Positions 40,460 through 47,082 of a DNA stretch of 47,082 bases are shown piece after piece. The DNA is from an uncultured Chloroflexota bacterium (GTDB lineage Bacteria; Chloroflexota; Dehalococcoidia; CAUJGQ01), in contig CALFMN010000114.1 in assembly GCA_937879875.1 (NCBI GenBank), forward strand, positions 1 through 47,082. Direction: 5' to 3'. The notes under the pieces are model-generated. The model was given only the letters and a program-made list of their open reading frames with translations, had not been told where the DNA came from and did not search any database. The translations under genes were made by a program, and so were the position numbers. Position 1 is the stretch's first letter; each line of letters opens with the position of its first letter.

Positions 40460-41488
40460 CTACGCCTCGCGTTCTGCAACAAAATAGGTGAGCCGGCTCA
40501 ACTCCGAGCGGGCCGGTTCAGGCAGATCGGCGCGCTCCAGCAGTGCCAGCGCTCCTTCAGCCGCGCGGCGGGCCGCCGCCTCGGCGGCCCGGCGGATGCC
40601 GTTGCGCTCGAAGATCGCCAGCACCGCGGCCACGCTGGCGTCGTCCAGCTCCGGCTGGCCGTACAGCTCGGCAAGCAGCAGCCGATCCTCCGGCTGCGCC
40701 GCTTCGAGCGCCCGCGTGATCGGGTAGGCCTTCTTCTTCGAGCGTATGTCGTCCCCGCTCGGCTTGCCGGTCGTGGCCTCGGCGCCCCAGACGCCGAGCA
40801 CGTCGTCCTGAATCTGGAAAGCGCGGCCGAGCAGCCGGCCGAAACGATCGAACAGGCCGACCGTGCCGCCCGGCTGCTCGGCCAGCAGTGCGCCCAGCGC
40901 CGCCGAGGTGCCGATCAGCGCCCCGGTTTTGCCGGCAATCATCGCCAAATACTCGTCCATGGCGACGGAGGCACGCTGTTCGAAGCGCAAATCGGCGTCC
41001 TGGCCCTCGCACAGCCGCTGCGAGGTGCGATCGAGCAGCAGAAAGGCGTTCAGGATCGTTTGCGGGGCGTAGTCGTGGGCGGCGAGGCGGTGCAGCGCGA
41101 GCCGTGCAGCGGTGAACATCGCGTCGCCCGCGTTGATCGCCAGCTCAACGCCCCAGATGTCCCAGACGGTGCGGCGGCCGTGACGGAAGCGGCTACGGTC
41201 CTCGATATCGTCGTGAATCAGGGAAAAGTTGTGCAGCAGCTCGATCGCGGCGCCGCCGGGCAGCGCCCGATCCGGGTCGCCGCCCAGCGCCTCGCAGCAC
41301 AGCAGGCAGAGCGCCGGCCGAAACAGCTTGCCGGAGACACGCTCGACGGGCCTGCCGTCCTCATTCTCCCAGCCGAGATGGTAGCGCTGTATCGCGTAGA
41401 GCGGGCCTTCGCCGCCGCGCAGCGTGTCGCGCAGCTCCTGCTCGACGGCGGCGCGAAAGCGCGTCAGGGCGGCTGGCGGTGCAGGCAT
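40460..41488 (-). CDS. Polyprenyl (probably geranylgeranyl) diphosphate synthase
   Basis: A 342-residue trans-prenyltransferase. The first Asp-rich motif is present in LIHDDIEDRSRFRHGRRT, and the second reads DDVLG rather than DDxxD, a degenerate last position. It likely makes the C15-C20 chain for carotenoids or quinones. The residues before the first motif are FSLI, so no very bulky stop residue is obvious and chain length is uncertain. The ATG at 41488 has GAGGA upstream. A longer in-frame extension reads through a dispersed repeat and is rejected. Confidence 0.88.
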   Translation of the reverse strand: MPAPPAALTRFRAAVEQELRDTLRGGEGPLYAIQRYHLGWENEDGRPVERVSGKLFRPALCLLCCEALGGDPDRALPGGAAIELLHNFSLIHDDIEDRSRFRHGRRTVWDIWGVELAINAGDAMFTAARLALHRLAAHDYAPQTILNAFLLLDRTSQRLCEGQDADLRFEQRASVAMDEYLAMIAGKTGALIGTSAALGALLAEQPGGTVGLFDRFGRLLGRAFQIQDDVLGVWGAEATTGKPSGDDIRSKKKAYPITRALEAAQPEDRLLLAELYGQPELDDASVAAVLAIFERNGIRRAAEAAARRAAEGALALLERADLPEPARSELSRLTYFVAEREA

Positions 41489-41534
41489 GGGTCGGCCGAT
41501 CCTCAGTTCGTATTCGGAGCCGTGGCGCCGGCGC

Positions 41535-41609
41535 GGGGCGCCTAACCCTGACTTCCCTTGCGGGAAGTCTGTCCCTTCCCGAGGCGGGAACGGACTTTTG
41601 GAGCGTTCC
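41535..41609 (-). repeat. Dispersed repeat, copy B (inverted relative to copy A)
   Basis: Read on the minus strand, this 75-bp element starts GGAACGCTCC and ends CAGGGTTAGGCGCCCC, matching 15493-15568. The inner hairpin is ACTTCCC-GCAA-GGGAAGT; copy A has a different stem that also pairs. Similarity continues to about 41650 with a GCCCCGCCGCCGTC block. It sits directly upstream of the prenyl synthase start. Confidence 0.8.
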
Positions 41610-41669
41610 ATACGCCGCGCGACGGCGGCGGGGCTCGCCTACCCCTCCCTCGCGCAAGCGCTCGGATTT

Positions 41670-41690
41670 CCCCTCCCCGCAGGGGAGGGG
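41670..41690. repeat. Perfect GC hairpin, related repeat element
   Basis: CCCCTCCCC / GGGGAGGGG, a 9-bp perfect stem with loop GCA, followed by the same TTAGGC seen at the ends of the other repeat copies. It lies in the repeat-packed space between the P450 and prenyl synthase genes. Confidence 0.6.
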
Positions 41691-41721
41691 TTAGGCTGAG
41701 GACAGCCGCTCGCCTTCGGAC

Positions 41722-41777
41722 AACCCTTCCCCCGTGGGGAAGGGAGCTTTGGCGCAAGCCAAAGCGGGGTTAGGCAC
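41722..41777 (+). repeat. Dispersed repeat, copy C (partial), overlapping the P450 stop
   Basis: It has a CCCTTCCCC / GGGGAAGGG hairpin, then AGCTTTGGC-GCAA-GCCAAAGC, then GGGGTTAGGCACC. The order hairpin-hairpin-TTAGGC matches copies A and B. The element's right end supplies the last codons and stop of the P450 gene (ends at 41770), so the P450 terminus may have been shaped by the insertion. Confidence 0.65.
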
Positions 41778-43092
41778 CGGGCCGGTAGCGCACCGGCAGG
41801 CGCTTGATGCCGCCGACGTGCAGGCTCAGCGCAACCATCTCGGCCGGGCCGGCCAACTCGAGGTCCGGCAGCAGCGGCAGCAGGGCGCGCAGCATCACGC
41901 GCAGCTCCCAGCGCGCCAGGTTCGCGCCCAGGCAGAAGTGCTCGCCGTAGCCGCCGAAGGCGTAGTGCGGATTGGGGTTGCGCGTGATATCGAAACGATA
42001 GGGATCGGCGAACACCTCTTCGTCGCGGTTGGCCGATGGATACCAGACCGCGACGGTCTCGCCCTGGCGAATACGCTGGCCGCGGATCTCGGTATCCGCC
42101 GTGCAGGTGCGGGCGAACTGGATCACGATCGAGGTCCAGCGCAGGATCTCCTCGACCGCCGTATCCACAAGCGCCGGATTCTCGATCAGCTTGCGCAGCT
42201 CGCCGGGGTGCTGGAGCAGCGCCTGCACGCCGCCCGTGGTCGCGTTGCGCGTGGTTTCGTTGCCGGCGGCCAGCAGCAGGTTGATGTAGTTGATCAGCTC
42301 GCGCTCGTTCAGCGGCTCGCCCTCGACTTCGGCACGAACCAACATACTGACGAGGTCGTTGCCGGTCGCGCCTTCGTCGCGACGCCGTTCGATCAGCGCT
42401 GATGTATAGGCCTTCCACTCGCCGCTGGCCCGGCGCGCCGTCGTTTCGCGGTCCTCGCCGGGACGCTGGTACTCCGGATCGCCCGCGCCAATCAGGATCT
42501 CGGTCCAGTGGAAGATCTTCTCCCAGTCGGCGCGCGGGATCGCGGCCATCTCGCAGATCGCGGCCACCGGCAACCTGGCCGCGAGCTCGTGCACGAAGTC
42601 CAGCGGCTCGCCCGCGCCGAAGCGCTCGGCCAGGCCGCGCGCGAACGCGGCCACGAACTCTCCCGACATCTCGCGGAAGTGCTGTTCGAGGCCGGCCATC
42701 GCCCGCGGCGTGAAGCTCTTGCTGGTCAGGGCACGGTATTCGCGGTGTTCCGGCGGGTCCATGAAGATGAAATCCGGCGGATCGCTGGGGCTGCCACCGT
42801 AGCGCCGCGCGTTGCGCTCGCGGCTGCGCTCCAGAATCTCGACGCCCTCGATGCTGTCGAGCCGCAGCCGCTGCGTGTTGGAGAAGAGCTGCGGGTTGCG
42901 CGAGACGTGGCCGATGTCGGCGTGCTTCGTGATCGCCCAGAACGGCTCGAAGCCGGGGCGCTCGTACCAGAAAACCGGCGCTTCGCGGCGCAGCAGATCC
43001 CACTCGCGCCAGGGGTAGCCGTGCTCGACGTACCGCGCGGTATCGGTGATATCGAGGTTTTCCAGCGTGATCGGCTCCGCGAGCTGGACCAT
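41770..43092 (-). CDS. Cytochrome P450
   Basis: A 440-residue soluble P450. The I-helix oxygen motif is AAGNETTRN, the ExxR helix is EEILRWTS, and the haem loop FGGYGEHFCLGANLAR has the Cys ligand. The pattern resembles CYP125/142-type enzymes of actinobacteria, which act on sterol side chains, but that is only a resemblance. It lies between dxs and a prenyl diphosphate synthase, so a terpenoid or carotenoid substrate is possible. No ferredoxin gene is adjacent. The C-terminal codons fall within a dispersed repeat. Confidence 0.92.
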   Translation of the reverse strand: MVQLAEPITLENLDITDTARYVEHGYPWREWDLLRREAPVFWYERPGFEPFWAITKHADIGHVSRNPQLFSNTQRLRLDSIEGVEILERSRERNARRYGGSPSDPPDFIFMDPPEHREYRALTSKSFTPRAMAGLEQHFREMSGEFVAAFARGLAERFGAGEPLDFVHELAARLPVAAICEMAAIPRADWEKIFHWTEILIGAGDPEYQRPGEDRETTARRASGEWKAYTSALIERRRDEGATGNDLVSMLVRAEVEGEPLNERELINYINLLLAAGNETTRNATTGGVQALLQHPGELRKLIENPALVDTAVEEILRWTSIVIQFARTCTADTEIRGQRIRQGETVAVWYPSANRDEEVFADPYRFDITRNPNPHYAFGGYGEHFCLGANLARWELRVMLRALLPLLPDLELAGPAEMVALSLHVGGIKRLPVRYRPGA

Positions 43093-43193
43093 CGGGCGCC
43101 GCCTTTCCGCTGCCGCCTACTCCGCGCGGCCGCTTCGAGGCCACTATACTACGGCGGCCAGGCCGAGCTGCCCTGGCCTGCACCGGCGCGATT

Positions 43194-43208
43194 CTCCGCT
43201 GCGCGGAG
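43194..43208. terminator. Short hairpin after dxs
   Basis: CTCCGC-TGC-GCGGAG, a 6-bp stem with a 3-nt loop, just downstream of the dxs stop on the minus strand. It has no T tract and may be only a weak pause or processing signal before the P450 gene. Confidence 0.3.
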
Positions 43209-43215
43209 CGCGGCG

Positions 43216-45120
43216 TCAGGATGCGGGCACGGCCTCGGGCGCGGCGCTCAGCAGCCGCTGCACGATCGCCTCGGCAGTGACGCCGTAGCGCGCCCGTTGA
43301 ATCTTCTGCGAGCCGTGCTCCACAAAGCGATCGGGCATGCCGATGCAGTCGAGCGCGACATCGCCGAGGCCGGCCTTCTGCAGCTCGACCGCGACGGCGG
43401 AGCCGAGCCCGCCGCGCACCACGTTCTCTTCGATCGTCACGAGATGCTTTGCTCGCACATTCCGCGCGTACTCGAGCAGCATCTCCCTGTCCAGCGGCTT
43501 GACGAAGCGCGCGTTCAGCACCGCCGCCGAGACGCCGTGCTCCGCCAGATCCTGCGCCGCGCTCAGCGCCGGCTGCAACGCCGCGCCGCAGGCGATGATC
43601 GCCACGTCGTCACCCTCGCGCAGCACCTCCCAGGTGCCGATTGGGATGGTCTGAAAGCCGGGCCGCAGCTCGATGCCGGTGCCCGCGCCGCGCGGATAGC
43701 GCAGCGCGAAGGGGCCGCTGTGCTCCACGCCGGTGTAGAGCAGATCGCGCAGCTCCTGCTCGTCCTTCGGCACGGAGACCACCATGTTGGGGATGCAGGA
43801 GAGATAGGAGAGATCGAAGGCGCCCTGGTGCGTGCGTCCGTCGTCGCCGACGAAGCCGGCGCGGTCCAGCGCGAAGACGACGTGCAGGTTCTGCACACAG
43901 ACATCGTGGATGATCTGATCGTAAGCGCGTTGCAGGAAGGTCGAGTAGATCGCGGCGATCGGCGTCAGTCCCTGGGTCGCCATGCCCGCGGCCAGCGTGA
44001 CGCCGTGCTGCTCGCAGATGCCGACGTCGAAGGTGCGGTCGGGAAACTCCTTCATCGCCGGCACGAGGCCAGTGCCGTCGGGCATCGCGGCCGTGATCGC
44101 GGTGATCGTCCTGTCCCGGCGCATCAGCTCACAGACGGCAGCGCCGAACACGTCCTGATACTTGGGCGGGCCGCCGGAGCCGCCGCCCGCCGGCGAGACG
44201 CCGTGCAGCTTCACGGGATCGGCCTCTGCCGGCGCGTAGCCGTGGCCCTTCTGTGTGATCGCGTGGATGAAGACCGGCTTCGCGTCCCACTGCAGCGCCG
44301 TCTCCAGCGCGGCGCGCAGCTCGCCGATATCGTGGCCATCGACCGGCCCGATGTAGTCGAAGCCGAGCTGTTCGAAGAGGATGCTGGGCATCAGCATCCC
44401 CTTCACACTGCGCTTCACGCGGCGGCTCGCCTCCCAGGCCGTGTCGCCCAGTGGCATCTTGCGCGCGATCTGGCCGATCGACGACTTGGCAAAGTGGTAG
44501 CGGGCGTCGAGGCGGATCTTGTTAAAGACGCGGTTGATCGCGCCCACGTTCGGCGCGATCGACATGCCGTTGTCGTTGAAGACGACGATCAGGCGCTTGC
44601 CAAGATGGCCGATGTGGTTGATCGCCTCCAGCGCCATGCCGCCGGTGAGGCCGCCGTCGCCGATCACGGCGACCACGTTGTAGCTGTCGCCCTGCAGATC
44701 GCGCGCGATCGCCATGCCCAGGGCGGCGGAGAGCGAGGTGCTGGCGTGGCCGGCGCCCCAGACGTCGTGCTCGCTCTCGTCGCGCTCGCAAAACGGCGTC
44801 AGCCCTTCCCATTGGCGGATCGTGCCGAAGCGCTCGCGCCGCCCGGTCAGCAGCTTATGGACGTAGGCCTGATGGCCGACGTCCCAAACAATTTTGTCGC
44901 GCGGGCTGTCCAGCAGCGAGTGCAGGGCGATCGTCAGCTCAACGGTGCCCAGATTCGAGGCCAGATGGCCCCCGGTTTCAAACACGACCCGCACCAGCTC
45001 GGCGCGGATCTCCTCCGCCAGCGTTTCCAGCTCGCCGTGGGTGAGCGCGTGCAGATCCTGCGGCCGCTGCACGCGATCGAGCAACGGTGTTGATGAAAGG
45101 GCGGACGGTTCGTTGGTCAT
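43216..45120 (-). CDS. dxs: 1-Deoxy-D-xylulose-5-phosphate synthase
   Basis: A 634-residue ThDP enzyme that starts the MEP isoprenoid pathway from pyruvate and glyceraldehyde-3-phosphate. The ThDP motif GDGGLTGGMALEAINHIG with the downstream NDN, the DVGHQAYVHKLLTGR segment, the transketolase central domain with GICEQHGVTLAAG, and the C-terminal domain are complete. The ATG at 45120 has AGGAAA upstream. It is followed by a P450 and a prenyl synthase on the same strand, consistent with a supply line for terpenoids. Confidence 0.96.
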   Translation of the reverse strand: MTNEPSALSSTPLLDRVQRPQDLHALTHGELETLAEEIRAELVRVVFETGGHLASNLGTVELTIALHSLLDSPRDKIVWDVGHQAYVHKLLTGRRERFGTIRQWEGLTPFCERDESEHDVWGAGHASTSLSAALGMAIARDLQGDSYNVVAVIGDGGLTGGMALEAINHIGHLGKRLIVVFNDNGMSIAPNVGAINRVFNKIRLDARYHFAKSSIGQIARKMPLGDTAWEASRRVKRSVKGMLMPSILFEQLGFDYIGPVDGHDIGELRAALETALQWDAKPVFIHAITQKGHGYAPAEADPVKLHGVSPAGGGSGGPPKYQDVFGAAVCELMRRDRTITAITAAMPDGTGLVPAMKEFPDRTFDVGICEQHGVTLAAGMATQGLTPIAAIYSTFLQRAYDQIIHDVCVQNLHVVFALDRAGFVGDDGRTHQGAFDLSYLSCIPNMVVSVPKDEQELRDLLYTGVEHSGPFALRYPRGAGTGIELRPGFQTIPIGTWEVLREGDDVAIIACGAALQPALSAAQDLAEHGVSAAVLNARFVKPLDREMLLEYARNVRAKHLVTIEENVVRGGLGSAVAVELQKAGLGDVALDCIGMPDRFVEHGSQKIQRARYGVTAEAIVQRLLSAAPEAVPAS

Positions 45121-45229
45121 TCGCGTTTCCTGCTGCAGTCTCGGCTCAGGGTACAGCGCCGCGCGCGTCAAAGCACGCGACGCGCTTGATTCCCGAACTG
45201 TATGCGCTCGGCACAGCCGGCCGCGTCAT

Positions 45230-46300
45230 CTAGCCGGCCACTTTTTGCAGCGCAGCGTCCAGTTCCTCAAGCGTCGTCGGCCCTTCGAACTTCGCGGCCA
45301 CGTTGCCGTCCTTATCGACGATGAAGAACCAGGGCTCGCTTTGCAGGCGCCACTCTTCGACGGCGGGCATCAGCTCCTTCGTCGCCGGATTCTTGTAGAT
45401 CTCAATGTGGATGAAGTCGGCTTTGCCCTGATACTTCGGTTCGAGCTTGCGCGCCAGCTCCAGTTCGGGGCCGCAGAGCCGGCTGGTGCAGTAGCCCGGC
45501 GTGGCAAAGAGAACCAGCGTCGGATGGTGCTGCGCGATCGCTTCGGCGACCGTCTCCGTATGCATGTCGGCCGAGGGGTGCGCCGAAGTATCGATCAGCT
45601 TGAACTGCGGGTCGTCCTTGACGGTCATGTTCTGACTGCGCGGCGCGGGCGCACCCAGCGCCGGCGTCGTGCTCTGCGCCAGCACCTTGAACGGCGTGCG
45701 CACCGCCCCGCTGTGCCCGGCGCCGGCGCCGGTCACGTCCACCTCGACGCCCCAATCGCCGGCCTTGTCGAACGTCACCTGCGCCTCGTACACGCCAACG
45801 TCGTCGCCGCCGCTGGCGACCGAGATGCGCGTGCCGTCCGGGCGGATCACCGTCTCCACCGCCGGCAGGCCCGCTTCACGGCCCGGCGAGCGAAAGGTGG
45901 CGTCGGCCTCGAAGCGCGGCGTGGCCTGGGCCTGGTTGCCCTGCACCGGGCCGGCCAGCTCAAAGAACTTGAGATGGACCTTCGCGTCGGGGATCGGGCT
46001 GCAGTGCTGGTCGAGTATGCCCATGGTGAAGCGGTTGGGGCCGGTCACCAGCTCGGACGAGGCGATCACGGGCCGCAGCGTGCCGCCGGGCGGGCAGGCC
46101 GCTTCGGAGAGATCCGGTGTTGCCGCTGCCTGCGTCGCCGCAGCCCGCGTCGAAGCGCCGCCCCCGCCGGGCTGGGCGTTCTTTCCGGAGTTGGTCGCGC
46201 TGCCGCAGGCGGCGGATATCAGCATAGCAAGGACGGCGGCCGCAAAGGGCCATCGCCCTCGCCCGATCGAACGACCCTTGACGGCAGCGCGCTGCAGCAC
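45230..46300 (-). CDS. Exported protein with YtkA-like and thioredoxin-like domains, probable lipoprotein
   Basis: A 356-residue secreted protein. The signal segment (about 15-31) ends at C32, a probable lipidation site, though the residue at -3 is Ser and so not ideal. Residues 70-205 form a beta-sandwich like YtkA/FixH, and 230-356 a thioredoxin-like domain with C271-x4-C276, an SCO/peroxiredoxin-like spacing rather than CxxC. A role in extracytoplasmic copper or thiol chemistry is plausible. The GTG at 46300 has GGAGG 6 bases upstream. It follows the cupredoxin gene on the same strand by 61 bp. Confidence 0.75.
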   Translation of the reverse strand: MLQRAAVKGRSIGRGRWPFAAAVLAMLISAACGSATNSGKNAQPGGGGASTRAAATQAAATPDLSEAACPPGGTLRPVIASSELVTGPNRFTMGILDQHCSPIPDAKVHLKFFELAGPVQGNQAQATPRFEADATFRSPGREAGLPAVETVIRPDGTRISVASGGDDVGVYEAQVTFDKAGDWGVEVDVTGAGAGHSGAVRTPFKVLAQSTTPALGAPAPRSQNMTVKDDPQFKLIDTSAHPSADMHTETVAEAIAQHHPTLVLFATPGYCTSRLCGPELELARKLEPKYQGKADFIHIEIYKNPATKELMPAVEEWRLQSEPWFFIVDKDGNVAAKFEGPTTLEELDAALQKVAG

Positions 46301-46361
46301 TATAGACCTCCGACCAGCTACCCCGGCTACCAGCTATACGCCGCCGCGGCCGCAACCGATC

Positions 46362-46838
46362 TTACTGAACCGTCAGAGTTCCGGTCATCTCGGTGGGATG
46401 CACGTCGCAGTGGAAATGATACGTGCCCGGCTTACTGATCGTGAACGTTACTGAGCTGGTTTTGCCGGGATTGGTGAGGTCGGTCTTGATCTCTTTTCCC
46501 GCGTCGTCCTTCATGTCGGTCACGTCCCAGTTGTGGATCGCCTGACCGTTGTTCTGCACCGTCAGGGTGACGGGCGCGCCGGCCTTCACCGTGTATTTGG
46601 TTTCCGAGAACTTGTTGTCGGTGGTGACCTCCATCAGCGCGTTCGCCCCGGCGGACGGCGAGCCGGCGTTCGCACCCGGCGCCGCCGTGGAGACGACCGT
46701 CGCCACGGGCGCGGCGTTCGTATTCGCCCCGGTATTCGCGGGCTTGTTGGCGTTGTTACTGCTGCTGCACGCCGCGGCGCCGACCAGCGCGAGCACCAGG
46801 CCGGCAGGCAAGATGAACCGAACGAGGCCAGTTCGCAT
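46362..46838 (-). CDS. Exported cupredoxin-domain protein, probable lipoprotein
   Basis: A 158-residue secreted protein. The signal segment ends at C24, a possible lipidation site (-3 is Ala). A low-complexity Ala/Asn linker leads to a cupredoxin fold whose type 1 copper ligands can be read as H102, C144, H147 and M151 (HFHCDVHPTEM). It should carry electrons or bind copper outside the cell. GGAGA precedes the ATG, and a good promoter lies at 46900-46927. It is followed by a YtkA/thioredoxin-like gene. Confidence 0.85.
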   Translation of the reverse strand: MRTGLVRFILPAGLVLALVGAAACSSSNNANKPANTGANTNAAPVATVVSTAAPGANAGSPSAGANALMEVTTDNKFSETKYTVKAGAPVTLTVQNNGQAIHNWDVTDMKDDAGKEIKTDLTNPGKTSSVTFTISKPGTYHFHCDVHPTEMTGTLTVQ

Positions 46839-46899
46839 GGATTACGTCTCCAAACGGGGTCCGGCGGGGGTGTGCCGGAGGAAGTGTCCCGGTTTGTTC

Positions 46900-46927
46900 A
46901 TTATTGCACAAGCGGGCGCAGCGGCAA
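46900..46927 (-). promoter_or_regulatory. Probable sigma-70 promoter for the cupredoxin gene
   Basis: On the minus strand TTGCCG (46927-46922) and AATAAT (46905-46900) are 16 bp apart. The start point would be near 46893, giving a leader of about 55 bases before the ATG at 46838. Confidence 0.5.
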
Positions 46928-47053
46928 TCGATCGCGCGCCGGCAACCCCGCGCGAACGCATACCTCACAGCCCGCGCAGAAGCGTGGCGATAGAACGATC
47001 GGAACCATCCCGTACTATGTGCCGGGGGTAACCAACCTGTAACCGGATAGCTC

Positions 47054-47082
47054 TTGACAGGTTATGCGGGGGAGGTAGCCTT
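47054..47082 (+). promoter_or_regulatory. Possible promoter at the right edge
   Basis: A consensus TTGACA at 47054-47059 is followed after 16 bp by TAGCCT. The -10 is weak and the window ends here, so the gene it would serve cannot be seen. Confidence 0.3.

Noticed and set aside
42508..45093. 861-codon plus-strand frame opposite the P450 and dxs genes
   Set aside because: No domain signature; pure antisense of conserved enzymes.

Overview
The window is high-GC bacterial chromosome. The best guess is a member of the Chloroflexota, with a relative in or near the Actinobacteriota as the alternative. This is inferred from gene content, not from a marker phylogeny. Pointers are an archaeal-type phosphoglycerate mutase, a probable LL-diaminopimelate aminotransferase next to dapF, heterodimeric carotenoid cyclase subunits, a two-domain KaiC-like ATPase, free-standing ThyX, and frequent GTG/TTG starts. 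No rRNA, CRISPR array or intact insertion sequence was seen.

Left end (1-3430): the integrase end of an integrative element. A tyrosine recombinase gene ends about 95 bp from the 3' end of a tRNA-Lys(CTT) gene, which is the probable attachment site. The element carries three very small Cys-rich proteins, a SWIM zinc-finger protein, a duplicated 56-bp non-coding repeat and a promoter overlaid by a near-perfect 24-bp palindrome. Its other end lies outside the window.

3.5-11.1 kb: mixed chromosomal genes. These are a carbamoyltransferase-fold protein with eroded catalytic motifs, an acyl-CoA dehydrogenase, a class A beta-lactamase-fold hydrolase, a HEPN-like gene interrupted by two in-frame stops, a glycerophosphodiesterase-like protein and a complete PolX.

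11.1-20.6 kb: crtI-crtB and, separately, a tightly coupled operon of an acyltransferase-like protein, crtYc, crtYd and a lycopene-elongase-like UbiA prenyltransferase. Together they suggest a cyclic C50 carotenoid. Between the two lies a signalling block: GAF-type histidine kinase, KaiC-like ATPase and stand-alone receiver.

20.6-32.2 kb: ThyX, a second serine hydrolase, an SRPBCC protein, a zinc alcohol dehydrogenase, then a compact PP2C phosphatase / Ser-Thr kinase / glutamine synthetase run. After these come an OmpR-type regulator flanked by two unknown Cys-rich proteins, a flavodoxin-like protein, a two-subunit ThDP decarboxylase and a beta-sandwich protein.

32.7-45.1 kb, all on the minus strand: dxs, a cytochrome P450, a prenyl diphosphate synthase, then pgk-apgM-tpiA-miaA-dapF-dapL-hflX. 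dxs and the prenyl synthase could supply precursor to the carotenoid enzymes. The right end holds two exported proteins, one YtkA-like plus thioredoxin-fold and one cupredoxin, the latter with a recognisable promoter.

A family of small inverted-repeat elements occurs at 13.7-13.9, 15.5 and 41.5-41.8 kb. Two copies keep the same backbone and both preserve a hairpin whose stem sequence differs.
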